From Rhineura floridana (Eukaryota > Chordata > Lepidosauria > Squamata > Rhineuridae): a stretch of DNA of 64,000 nucleotides. Positions 53,839-64,000 of the stretch are shown here, one piece after another (the first letter of the stretch is position 1; each line of letters begins with the position of its first letter). The notes beneath the pieces were generated by a model that made no database searches, was not told the origin of the DNA, and worked only from the letters and a program-made list of their open reading frames with translations. The stretch spans positions 187,523,873-187,587,872 of the forward strand of contig NC_084482.1 of the NCBI RefSeq assembly GCF_030035675.1, given 5' to 3'. The position numbers were made by a program, and so were the translations under genes.

Positions 53839-56800
53839 GTACGGGTGCCCGTGAGGTAGCGGGAACCGAGGCGGCCTCTGGGGCAAGGTTATGAAAAAGA
53901 GAGGAGCGCCTACTGCTGCTGCAACCAGAGATCGTGCTCTTATCGGATCTGGGCGTGGAGGCTTTTGGTCGGCAGGCGATGTAGGCGGACAGAACGCGAC
54001 CCCTCCCCGGTTTAGCACTTGCAATGAAAGACACCCCCTTTTTTCCCTCTTGAGATCTCTACCTTGAAAGCAGAAAAGGGCACTCAGCGCATTGCCCTTT
54101 TTACTATTGCATGTCCTCTGACGTCGGGCCTGGTTGATGTTAGTGAAACAAGTGGCTTCTCTGGATTATCTTCCCACCTCCTCTTTATTGAAGTAGCACT
54201 ATTTTAGATCGTTGTTGTTGTTGTAGATGGTCAATCTCTGGGGACTGTGCTTGTGAATTAACTTTGTTCTTGTGCAGCTCCTAGCCAATGTCAAGCATTT
54301 TTTTATAAGTAAGTTGAAAACTGGGTTTGGGGACTGAGTGCTGATATACAGGTTCGGTTAAGTGCAGGATTGCAGCCTGTGTGGCTGAAGTGTAAGGATG
54401 AGGTTTTGGAGTCTTGCTCTGGAAGTAGGGAACTGAGTGAGCGTCCGGGAAGGAAAGTTTTGAACTAATATTTAAGGGAGGGGGGGGATGGAGAAAGAAA
54501 GAGAGAAATACTGGTGGGAAAGAGATGTGCATATTCATAAATCAAATAATAAATAAATAATAAATAAATCACTTTATAGACGATTTATTGCTATTTCCAG
54601 ACTGTATCCTTATTTGTTGATAGTGTGAATTTAATGGGCACTCATGTACAGAATTCAGGCCTCTATTATTTCTTAATCATATTGGTGTGGTGTATGAAAA
54701 TGTTTAAAATGTGTTAAGGGGGAAAGTAACCACTATTCGTCTTCAATTTGAATTTCCTGCAGCTAGTCATGCAGCTGTCATGTACTGAGCACCCAGATCC
54801 ACACTCAGATCTATCCATTGCTCACATGTTCACTGGCGGGTGAGGGCTCTTAAGGCCAGGTTGGGAAAGTAGAGGTTATGTTAGAGCAATTACAAGAGCA
54901 AAAGTATGTCAAATAACAATATTGTGAAAGCAAACATTTTGTAATACAAAGACAAGAAGGTAAAAATTGTTTTGCTATGACTGAATTGATTGGAGAACTT
55001 GTTTTAAATTTATTTTGCTTTTCTAAAGGGTAATGGGGCTTTGTATGCATGCATGTATGCTTGGTTCCTTGTGGCAACGCTCCCCAGAGGCTATCAAGAA
55101 GAGAGTGTGATACCTTAGTGGTACTCTTTTGAGAAGTCATTCCATAAATCACTGGGGTGGGGTGGGACCTACGTGTGGGCTGGGGAAGCGTTTTGATAGA
55201 ATTCTTTAGACTGTTGGCAGATGACAAATAGCTTAATCCAGTGGTTCCCAACCTTTATGAGTATGGGACCCCCTTTGTAAGTGCAAAAATTTTTGTGATC
55301 CCCCATGCTAATTGCCTTCTAGTCTCTGTTAATTGAAAAAAAGCTGCATGGCAAAATCGTATCTCCAAATATCCCTTTCCATTAAAAGCTCCCTGCAGAC
55401 AGGGATGTGTTGCTTTCTTTTCTTAATGCAAAGATCCAATCAAATTGGTATCCCCCTCCCCCCACGGTCTGAAGATGTATAGTCCTGTCTCCCAATACCA
55501 GTGGGTTACAGTGTTGGACTAAGAACCAGGTTCAAATCCCCACCTAGCCATGAAGCCCACTGGGTTACCTTGGACCAAACACAGTCTCTCAGCCTGACCT
55601 ATCTCACAGGGTTGGTGTAAGGTTAAAATGGAAAGGGGGGGCAACCATGTGCACCACCTTGAGCAACTTGAAGGAAAGATGGGATATGAATGCAATAATA
55701 AATAAATAAATATCTTTCTGCTGCAATACCGGCAGGGGTGTAGTTGTGCGGGGTCTCGGGGTGTGTGTGTCTTAGATCCCTTACTTTTTTGGGAGCAGGT
55801 TCCCAGGAGGGTCCCTATGTCTCCAGCATCCTATGAGTCAATCAGCATGAAAGGGAGTGTGTTAGCCACTGAGAAGAGCCTTCTAACATGCTGCTTTCCT
55901 GCTGATTGGAGCCAATCTGAGTGAAAGAAGGCAAGTCAGCCACTGAGAAGACTCTTCTCAGTTCCATCACTCTCTTCTTTAATGTGTGTTGTTTCCTAGG
56001 CATTAACAAGGATCTCATTCTCAACCCCACAGCAAAAAGTGGGGAGGGGCATGGCTGTGATCAACATGAAGGGACCCTGCACTTCTGAATTTGCCACTAC
56101 ACTACTGAATACCAGGATCCCAGCCTCAGCCAACCTGCTGAGCTTTTTTCCCTTCCTTTCTTTTTAAAATAATAATCGAGAAGCAGCAATGTGTTGGTGG
56201 TGGGGGTGCTAGATTGTGCACTGCAGACAACAAGGTGCACACGTTGAGATGGGGGGTTAGTGCTCGTAGGCCTTGGGATGATCATCAGAACTGATTGTTT
56301 AGTGTGCACTTGGAGAATGAAAGCGGAGCAAAAGAGAGATCAGCACACTTGCACACACACACAAACACACCAGCCCCTCCTGTAAGCATCTGCAGGCGTG
56401 CATGCATTTGGGCATGGGGGGGAAGCCCTCAACTACCGCAGCATCTTGGAGAGAGATGGGGGGAGCAGTGTAGGTGGAAAAAAGGGGGGGCATTGGCACG
56501 CACACACTTAGCCTCAGAGATGGGGGGGAGCAAGTTCTGAGCTTCCTCACTTCTGCTTGGCTCCATCTGAGCCAAAGGTGAGTTCTGGATGGCCTCACAA
56601 ATAAGAATAATTTTTAAAAGGAGGTTGCAGCGAAGCAGGAGCCAAGAAAGGTAGGCAGGCCAGCTGCCAGGAAGGAAGGGGGGAAAGCAGTCTTTCCTTG
56701 CAGCCTTGCTTCCTTTTGCTTCACGAAAAGCCCTCTCCTCTTGTTCTGAGCAAGTGTGTCATCAGCAGTGGCAGTGCGAGGAGACGGGAGCCAGCAATAG

Positions 56801-59800
56801 TAATTCCCTCTTCTTCCTAGTAGCTCCGCCCTCAGCCTCCTTTGGCGTCTGCCACATGTTTTATAGGCAGACACCTGCCCTCAGTGCACCTGAAAGACAC
56901 TCTGCTGCTTCAGCAAAAGTCCTCCCCCCTTGTTTGAGGCAAGGGGGAGGTGTCTTCTGCAATGGCAGTGTGGAGCAGACAGCATCCAGGGAGGGAAGAC
57001 TTTTTAAAATAAACAAATAAATAATTCATTTCTTTACTGTTCGTGGCCCCTCAGATTATTTCATGGCCCCCAGGTTAGGAACCACTACTATAGACTGTCG
57101 AGCATGAGGGTTGATCAAATGATGATGGGGTAGCCTTAATGTCAGATCTCTCTCAGTCTTGCCTTGAGTGCTGTTACCACTCTGAAAAGAAATCTTGGTG
57201 TTGTCACTGTTCAGCAGAAAATATCTGAGCATATTGCAGCAGACTGAAAAGGAAAACTCTCTCTAGGGATTTGTGAAATATTAAGTGGTATATACATGTT
57301 TTTAATAAATAAGAACATAAGAGGAGCCTGCAGGATCAGGCCAGTGGCACACCTAGTCCAGCATCCTATTCGCACAGTGGCCAACCAGATGTAACAGCAC
57401 TCTCTCCTAACAAAACTGTTAGGAACTCTTCAGAAAGTACAAAATAAAGAAGAAACGTTCTTGATTTTTTTTTTTGCTTTGGGGTCACCTATTTAAGGGA
57501 AGAGCTCACTCACCACATACAGGCCATGCAAAAATGTGGTTTTTTTAATCCACCATGGTACCCATACATCTAGACTCAAACTCCTCCATATCATTATAAG
57601 ACCTTGCTGACCTACTAAGATAAAAATAATTCCACCTTAAGGTTTTCATGATTCTGTATGGGAAAAGGGTTGTAGCTCAGTGGTAGACAATTTGCTAGGC
57701 ATGCAGACAGTCCTAGGTTCAGCTCTTGGCATCTGCTGGTAAGACTGGAAAAGACTCCTCTCTGAAACCCTGGAGAGCCAGTGCCTGTGAGAGTAGACAG
57801 TACTGAGATTGACCAATGGTCTGACTCTGTATAAAGCAGTTTCCTATGTACTCTATGTTTTAATCGAGGCTTCAGTCCACACTTTTGATCCACCACATTT
57901 AGTGGGGGTTGGATGATGTGAAGATGTCCCTTTGCCCAGCCCAAAACAGCTCTGCTGGCCTCCACCTCCACAGTCATGCCAGCATCACTTCTCCAATGCA
58001 GAGCTCCCCATTCTGCCTGCCGGTGTGATTCCCATTGGCGATATCTTGCAGGAAGCCCCAAAACAGGGTGTACTGAGGAGGGGAAGGGGCTGAGCCAGCC
58101 TAGGATCCACTGGATTCCAAGTTGGCCCCGTTGCCATCACTTCTGGTCCTGGTGTAACATGGGGCAGGGTTATTATGTTATATTCTCCAAGGAGCTCAAG
58201 ATGGCATACATGTTTCTCCCTCTCTCCAGTTTATCTCGCAACAACCCAGTGAGGTAGGTTAGGCTAAGAGGCAAAGACTGACCCAAAGTCACCCAGTGAG
58301 CTTCATGGCCAAGTGGGAATTTGAACCCTGGTCTCCCAGGTTGTAGTCCAACACTCTAACCTCTTCACCACACTGGTTTTGCCTCTCCGCCCTCTGCCTT
58401 CCAGCCCACATGGTGTGTCAGGGCTGCAGATGTGGTGACCATCACTGCTGCCTGGCCAGGTTAAGGACTGCTCTGTTAATTGGTTGTTTTCTTTACAAAT
58501 TTCAAACCATGTTCTTCATACTGAACTATATCAAATAACAAGGTTTATTTTCCTTCATCTGTAAGGGATGTCTTGGAGCTGATCTATGAATCCTTTGACT
58601 ATCTCTTTTTCTATTCTACTCCCCTTTTTGCTGGCATCAAAAAGGAAACTGCTTAGCTTTTATATAATAGATGTTTTGTCAGCAGGTATCTCACCTCCAC
58701 TAATTGCTATCAGGATCTAGCCTGGGGCTCACAAATATGCTGTGGTTCTCAGGGACCATCCTAGACAGAGGAAAGGGAGTTCTACACAACAGATGAATGA
58801 AACATACCCTTCCCACTCCTTTGGTGAGATCTCAGATCAGCCCAAAACATTTGCTTGTTTTCAACCATGGAAGTTTCCCACCATCCTAGATTACAGTGGG
58901 ATTGCTCTAAAGTACATTATTTAAAACATTTATGTCCTACCGTTCCTCCAAAGAGCTCATGGCTGCTAATATAGAAGATAAATGTTTATGGATTGTGGCC
59001 TAAATATGTCTCATCGTTAATAGGTGACTGTCCGTGATGCTTTAAACCAGGCCTTGGATGAGGAGCTAGAGAGGGATGAGAAAGTTTTCCTGCTGGGAGA
59101 GGAAGTTGCACAGTATGATGGTGCATACAAGGTAAGAAGACTATCAATGCAATAATTAGAAGGACAGCATAATCAGTGCCTTTCTTAAAAGGTCATAAAT
59201 AGCAACAATTTAACCCCCCCTTTTTTAAATTTACAGATTAGCAGAGGACTTTGGAAGAAATATGGCGATAAGAGGGTCATAGATACTCCTATATCAGAGG
59301 TATGAATTCAGAACACATCCAGTTTAATATTTCATCCTAAACAAATGTAGTAAAAGTAAAATAGATAAGTCAAGGCCGTATCCCAGGACAACATGAGACT
59401 TGCACGCTACATTCATATACGCAACTGTATATGCTTTGTGTCTTGTTCTGCACATTCCTTTCTGCCTGGTGAGATAATCCTTTGTGTGAGCCTCTCTGTG
59501 TAAGCCATTGTGATCTTCAAAAACATATAAAAAGGGGAAGCAGGAAAAGGGGGGGCGCGACCCATGCTTCACCCTTTGCTGTGAAATGTATGTTGTTTAG
59601 CCCTACTGCAGTAGTTAATAAAGCCTTGAATTTGCTGGCTACTTGTTTGATCTTTTCTCTACCCGAGAGAACCATAAGAGTTTTTACAACACAAACTTGT
59701 GTGCAAAAAGTCCACTAGATTTCATGAAATGTATTTTCAGATTGTTGTGCTTGAAAGTTTTAATTTTTATCACACTTTGTTCTTTCTCTCCCACAGATGG

Positions 59801-62800
59801 GTTTTACTGGAATCGCTGTAGGTGCTGCCATGGTATGTATCTTCCATGTGTATATAAAGAAAAATATTTTAAATACAGAGTAGTGTCATTAATTCATCTT
59901 TTAAAAAGCAACTTGGTAGTAGCTACTAACATAGCTACTTTGTCTTAACAGGCTGGCTTGAGACCCGTGTGTGAATTCATGACTTTCAACTTCTCCATGC
60001 AAGCTATTGATCACATTATAAATTCAGCTGCTAAAACCTACTACATGTCTTCAGGTTTGGTAACTGTCCCCATTGTCTTCAGGGGCCCAAACGGAGCATC
60101 AGCAGGAGTAGCGGCCCAGCATTCCCAGTGTTTTGCATCCTGGTATGGGCACTGCCCTGGACTGAAAGTAGTCAGTCCTTGGAGCGCAGAGGATGCAAAA
60201 GGTCTCCTTAAAGCATCAATCCGGGATAATAATCCAGGTGAATGAAGCCAAGATATCTATATGTACACAAGCATGCATAAAGCTTTTAGGTTGAATTGGC
60301 ATTAAAAAAAATTCTGCAGATCATCAAGCTTCAGAAGGAAGTCTAACTTGTGGTATCTCCACTTTGCTGAGTGCTCCAGATGTAGGTAAGAAGTTGAGAG
60401 AAGCATTGTACAATTTGTCATTCCCTTCTAGAAAGAGAGAAAAATATCCTTTTGGTTATCAGTTTACTAGATTAAGGAAGTATTATTATTATTATTAACC
60501 TTTGGATTTGTTTTAAGACTTGGTTTGCTTTTAATTGTAAAATTGCGTTTTCTGGCTTGGTAACAATCATGCCTGAGAGGTTGTCTGTAAATGAAATGGA
60601 AATGGACTGCCTTCAAGTCGATCCTGACTTATGACGATCATATGCATAGGGTTTTCATGGTAAGTGGTATTCAGAGGGGGTTTCACCATTGCCTTCCTCT
60701 GAGGCTGAGAGGCAGTGACTGGCCCAAGGTCACCCAGTGATCATGGCTGTGTGGGGATTCGAACCCTGCTCTCCCAGGTCATAGTCCAACACTCTAACCA
60801 TTACGCTACACTGGCTCTCATCTGTAAATATAGCAAATGAACAAAATAGTGCATATTGCTCCTTTTACAAGAATCATTCTTCTATAAGTGTTCCTTCAGC
60901 TTGAGCTGAAGCGGGTGTGAGTTGCAGTTGTTGCATTTGTTACATTTGGAAGTCTTCAGCTGTTGTATACCCCTCTCTATGTCTTAAGACAAGGATCCAA
61001 AGATCCGTGCAACAAGTTCCATGATAACTTTAGAACTACTTTTCACAGACAGTCTCCCATGGAGCATATCAAACTACTTTAGAAACTGAGAGGAGTTAAA
61101 CTTAGATTGGGTTAGCACGAGCTGCTTATGTAAGCCTGATCAGTTCTTTCGATCCCAGCCAGTTGATCATTGTGCAGGCCTGAACAAATACATCAAAATT
61201 GTATTTGTTATCTTAAATGTAATGTTTTGGGGTTTGGCCAGACTTATGATTTTGTGTGGAGGGAAGGAACTTTGGAGGAATTGGCACATAGGAAAGAAAG
61301 CATGTCTACAATGCCCTTGGAGGCAATACAGAGCAATCCTAGCTCTGGCTAGGGAGCAGTAGGGCAGAACTGCCACATCTGAAGCTCTGATGCTTACACA
61401 GGCCAGGGCAGAAGGTGGTTGCTGATGTTGGGTAATCTAATGGTTTTTTTTGTAACTGCACCAGGGCTAGGTTGGGCCTGTCTTCAGTAATTGGGCCAGC
61501 ATAGGACCCAGCAGGTCAGAGATTAGCCCAGCTCTACCTTTGAAATATCAAATTTTGGGGGCTTCTGGTGGCTACTGCTGTCAAGAAACAGCACTAGCAG
61601 TAGCATTCCCTCTGCCACGCTTTCTGTGAGTGCAGCAGGGTCTTCACAGCAGAGGGGCTGTCACATTTATTTTATTTAGAAAAATATTTGTGTACTGGTA
61701 TTAAAAAAATCAAAGTGGTTCACAACATATATAAATACAGACTAAAACCATATAAAATTTAAGATCATAAATCACTGACTTGCAAAAAAAATCTCAATTG
61801 CCTGGTGACAGAAAAGTTTTCAGTGGGAATTTAAAAGTCAGAAAAGAAGGTGCCTGCTGAATCTCTGTTGACAGAGCATTCCAGAGGACTGGGCCAATGA
61901 CACTACAGGCTCGGTTTTTTGTTGTCAGATGAGCCTTGCCAACTTGGGATGGGCAATAATGCCCAGGCAGATGATTTCAGTGATGTGAGGGTCCCAGGCC
62001 CAAGAGAACACACTGCAGTAATCTAGCCTCAAGATTACCAACTCATGGACTATATTAGAGGCCAGTGGGCTGGGATGTCAACTGGATTCTAACCCCCTTC
62101 AGCAGCATGGATTGTGGGTTAGGACTTAAGGTAAAGATTAGGATCCAGTATGGAAAGGTGAATAATCATGTGTGGCAATGTAGTCCTCTCACTAATCTAG
62201 TATTCATCTGGCTTTGAACCTTGAGCAGATGCTCCCTGAACATTTAAGCATTCAACTATTACCCCAAAGGATTAAAAACAAAAATGGATGCGCTCATAAA
62301 ACTGAGAGCCAACGTTTACAGTGCTTTTCAGTGTTTTAGATCCTTTGCTCATTTAACCAGCTTCATTTTGGAAGAGAGCTTTGCTCGCTGGGTTGTTTTT
62401 TGGAAGCCCTATTTGAATTAGACAAGCTAATTTTTAGAAGGAACGGTAAGAATCTAGTTTTTTTTCTTCTCTTCCCACCCCCCACTCCAAAGACACGCGC
62501 TGGATTTGCAACTGTTTCTGCTATCAGTTCATGCCTTAATCAGCTCACCTTTGATACCGGTCAAATGACTACATAAAATTGATATTTCATTCAGAGTAAG
62601 CTGTAGCAGTGATCCATACACACATCTCTAACTTCTCCTGGAATATTTCAAAATACTTGCGTATCTAAGGCATCCTCATCAGGACTTTGGATACTGTGTA
62701 CCTCACCCACCACAGTACAAATTTGTGGCACCAGCACAAGCTCTGTAAGCCAGTACAAGTTCTTTGGCATGTTGTACCTTCATCAAGACCCAACCCCATC

Positions 62801-63069
62801 TTATGCCTTTGGTTTAACTACACAGTATCAAACTGGAAATGGGGCGATACTCTTTTGAATTGTCTTAAGAGGTTTTGACTGCATAATTCTTGTGGCTCAC
62901 CACAGGTTTAGACAAATGCATCATCTAGTTCAAATGTACATTTTTATTGCCTTTATAGTTGTAATGTTGGAAAATGAATTGATGTATGGTGTGCCCTTTG
63001 AATTGTCGGAGGAAGTCCTGTCAAAAGACTTCATTGTTCCTATCGGCAAGGCTAAGATAGAAAGGCAAG
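53719..63069 (+). CDS. PDHB: PDHB, pyruvate dehydrogenase E1 beta, 5' part (six coding exons)
   Basis: Exons 53719-53838, 59024-59131, 59237-59299, 59797-59832, 59952-60237 and 62959-63069 join in phase to about 241 residues of an expected ~360-370. The N-terminal 40 residues ([30 protein letters not shown]) are Arg-rich and lack acidic residues, a mitochondrial presequence. The rest is the transketolase-like pyrimidine-binding domain: [105 protein letters not shown]. The Glu of TPISE corresponds to human Glu89 (mature Glu59), which contacts thiamine diphosphate. With E1 alpha it forms the alpha2-beta2 E1 that decarboxylates pyruvate in the matrix. Divergent from KCTD6 as in human. Confidence 0.97.
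53839..55238. other. PDHB intron 1, first part; nothing recognised
   Basis: CpG-rich at its start, then ordinary AT-rich DNA with short AAAT runs (about 54541-54570). Confidence 0.5.
55239..57087. mobile_element. hAT-like element (CAGTGGTTCCCAACCT type) with a nested SINE
   Basis: It starts CAGTGGTTCCCAACCTTTAT with GGGACCCCC and ends CATGGCCCCCAGGTTAGGAA with CCACTA, the inverted end. The interior (about 1.85 kb) has no transposase that I can recognise and hosts a MIR-type SINE at 55495-55712. Flanking 8-mers do not match, so the two ends may belong to different copies. Confidence 0.5.
55495..55712 (+). mobile_element. MIR-type CORE-SINE
   Basis: TTACAGTGTTGGACTAAGAA, CAGGTTCAAATCCCCACC, GCCATGAAGCCCACTGGGTT, CTCACAGGGTTGGTGTAAGG, tail GGGATATGAATGCAATAATA. 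Confidence 0.8.
57308..57420 (-). mobile_element. CR1-like LINE 3' fragment, antisense
   Basis: AAGAACATAAGAGGAGCCTG, CAGGATCAGGCCAGTGGC, ACACCTAGTCCAGCATCCTA and GTGGCCAACCAGATG. Confidence 0.75.
57661..57862 (+). mobile_element. tRNA-derived SINE with CR1-like tail
   Basis: GGGTTGTAGCTCAGTGGTAG, CCTAGGTTCAGCTCTTGGCA, TGAAACCCTGGAGAGCCAGT, AATGGTCTGACTCTGTATAA and TTTCCTATGTACTCTATG. Confidence 0.85.
58182..58377 (-). mobile_element. MIR-type CORE-SINE, antisense
   Basis: CTCCAAGGAGCTCAAGATGG, AACAACCCAGTGAGGTAGGT, CAAAGTCACCCAGTGAGCTT, GGAATTTGAACCCTGGTCTC and CCAACACTCTAACCTCTTCA with CCACACTGG. Confidence 0.85.
59024..59131 (+). CDS. PDHB: PDHB exon 2
   Basis: Acceptor TTAATAG at 59023, 36 codons from VTVRDALNQ to YDGAYK, donor AAG|GTAAGA. 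Close to human [20 protein letters not shown]. Confidence 0.97.
59237..59299 (+). CDS. PDHB: PDHB exon 3, carries the thiamine-diphosphate glutamate
   Basis: Acceptor TTTACAG at 59236; 21 codons [21 protein letters not shown]; donor GAG|GTATGA. The last codon is the catalytic-site Glu. Confidence 0.97.
59797..59832 (+). CDS. PDHB: PDHB exon 4, 36-bp microexon
   Basis: Acceptor TCCCACAG at 59796; 12 codons [12 protein letters not shown]; donor ATG|GTATGT. Both splice sites are strong and the peptide matches human [12 protein letters not shown]. Confidence 0.97.
59952..60237 (+). CDS. PDHB: PDHB exon 5
   Basis: Acceptor CTTAACAG at 59951; 95 codons plus one base, [20 protein letters not shown] to KASIRDNNP; donor CAG|GTGAAT. 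Confidence 0.97.
60593..60820 (-). mobile_element. Sauria SINE (tRNA head, BovB tail), antisense
   Basis: On the minus strand the head reads GAGCCAGTGTAGCGTAATGG and GGGTTCGAATCCCCAC. The middle has CTCAGAGGAAGGCAATGGTG and the tail GTCAGGATCGACTTGAAGGC, the same 3' end as BovB. It is flanked by tctgtaaat at 60584-60592 and 60821-60829, a target duplication. This is the classic squamate SINE mobilised by BovB. Confidence 0.9.
60821..61669. other. PDHB intron 5, nothing recognised
   Basis: No repeat family or coding segment recognised. Confidence 0.45.
61670..62060 (-). mobile_element. L2-like LINE 3' region, antisense
   Basis: ATCAAAGTGGTTCACAACAT, GAAAAGTTTTCAGTGGGAAT, GAGCATTCCAGAGGACTGGG and GGGTCCCAGGCCCAAGAGAA follow the antisense order of LINE C-terminal and 3' UTR segments (compare 44455). 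Confidence 0.55.
62061..62958. other. PDHB intron 5, last part; nothing recognised
   Basis: AT-rich intron DNA up to the exon 6 acceptor; no feature recognised. Confidence 0.45.
62959..63069 (+). CDS. PDHB: PDHB exon 6
   Basis: Acceptor CTTTATAG at 62958; completes the split Val codon, then [20 protein letters not shown] and [16 protein letters not shown]; donor CAAG|GTAAGC in phase 1. Remaining exons lie outside the window. Confidence 0.96.
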
Positions 63070-63790
63070 GTAAGCAAAGCTAGCTGTTTGCACTGAACTA
63101 GGCCAGACTCCGTAGAGTTCTTTTAACTTGTATGTATCAGAGAACACTGATTTCCCCTTAAACCAAATTCCCTTCTCGCATAATAGACCTATCATAACAG
63201 TTGTGCTTGTAGCACAGTCCTTTTATATGCAAGCATCCAGAGCTCTTCCAATCCCTAATGCATTAATTCCTAATATATATGTTTTGAAGCTACCAGTTCT
63301 TCTCAGTGAAAGAGTGTACTCTACAATTTGTGATCCAGTGCTTTTCTCATTAACCAAAGGAAACAACTTGTAGATTTTGGGGGTCTGTTGCTTTGACAGT
63401 CCAAACGTTGAGTTGACTTTTGAAGAGATTACGAATTTTTTTTTAGATGTGAAGCCTTTCCTTGGTTTGATGTGCAGGCTTTACATATAAGTCCAACCCT
63501 CTTTGCTCAGCTGCTTTCTCTAGATTGTGGGGCATACGTAAATTCCATGGTTTGGAGATTTGTTTTGATGGGGATGTTCCATCATTCTCCAGTTTCCTTC
63601 TGTTTTACGTTGCCATCCCCTCCTTTGCTTTTAGAAGGGTCAAAAAATCACGGGATGGTAAACATACTTTTTGCCTAGTAAATTCCTGACCTTTCAGGAA
63701 TTCTACTTTTACTTGCTCTTGATAAGTGTTTGACTAGCTCAAGTTTGATAATAATAAAGAGCACTCAGTCTGTTCCTAATGGGTGTTTTG
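63070..63790. other. PDHB intron 6, nothing recognised
   Basis: No PDHB exon 7 (expected HITVVSHSRPVGHCLEAA-like) is visible before the window ends. Confidence 0.55.
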
Positions 63791-63794
63791 ACTT

Positions 63795-64000
63795 TACTAG
63801 GCGCTAAGACGGATGAGAGCATTTTCAGTGGTGACTCCACCCTTTTGGAATGCAGTTCCACCGGGCATCAGACAGACCTCCCCCCTTGCAGGTTTTAAAA
63901 AGGCCTGAAAGCCTTAGGTTTTTACTGCAGCCTTTACTAATCAATGGGATGAATCGTGTAATTACTATTTTGTCCTGATTTTGGATAATTTTTATATCTT
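63795..64000 (+). mobile_element. L2 LINE 3' region, running off the window
   Basis: AGAGCATTTTCAGTGGTGAC, TCCACCCTTTTGGAATGCAG (encoding a FW/LWNAV-like motif) and AAAAAGGCCTGAAAGCC resemble the L2 segment at 48909. Confidence 0.6.

Noticed and set aside
53737-54034. Minus-strand frames opposite PDHB exon 1
   Set aside because: They are shadows of GC-rich DNA around the PDHB exon; the + strand peptide matches the known protein.
63128-63373. PDHB exon 7 in the frame FSHNRPIITVVLVAQSF
   Set aside because: The resemblance to HITVVSHSRPVGH is superficial and in the wrong order, and there is no acceptor in the right place.
1-64000. CRISPR array, prokaryotic operon or plasmid origin
   Set aside because: No regularly spaced short direct repeats, no ribosome binding sites with long tandem genes; the window is plainly vertebrate nuclear DNA.

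Overview
The window is nuclear DNA from a vertebrate, almost certainly a squamate reptile (lizard or snake). Evidence for this is split genes with GT-AG introns, a near full-length BovB/RTE LINE, a Sauria-type SINE (tRNA head, BovB tail), many L2 and CR1-like LINE ends, MIR-type SINEs, and dozens of foldback DNA-transposon derivatives. There is no bacterial, plasmid or CRISPR content.

Three host genes are recognisable, in the order and relative orientation known from human 3p14 (mirrored). (1) ACOX2, + strand: the last four coding exons, 1743-15004, ending in the peroxisomal targeting tripeptide SKL. (2) KCTD6, - strand: the whole coding region in two exons, a 9-codon first coding exon at 24984-25010 and the main exon at 21802-22488. 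(3) PDHB, + strand: the first six coding exons, 53719-63069; the rest lies beyond the window. ACOX2 and KCTD6 are convergent; KCTD6 and PDHB are divergent. The products do unrelated jobs (peroxisomal branched-chain/bile-acid oxidation, cullin-3 adaptor, mitochondrial pyruvate dehydrogenase E1 beta), so this is a conserved synteny block and not a functional cluster.

Layout: 1-15 kb, ACOX2 3' half with introns full of repeats; the last intron holds a 3.2 kb BovB copy with a 12-bp target duplication. 15-21.7 kb, convergent intergenic space with L2, CR1-like and MIR-like pieces. 21.8-25 kb, KCTD6 coding region. 25-53 kb, a long interval without a recognised protein gene. It holds a CpG-dense island at about 42.9-43.4 kb (possible distant KCTD6 promoter), a possible LTR-element fossil near 35 kb, and, at 46.5-48.1 kb, a TIR-flanked element carrying pieces of an uncharacterised protein family. 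53.4-64 kb, the PDHB CpG promoter and 5' exons, with introns containing hAT, MIR, CR1, L2 and Sauria SINE insertions.

The most interesting non-gene material is (a) the 46.5-48.1 kb TIR element with Cys-motif and GERF(H/Q)QDI-type protein pieces, (b) several palindromic MITE families, one copy with a perfect 8-bp duplication that places it with hAT elements, and (c) nested insertions that give relative ages.
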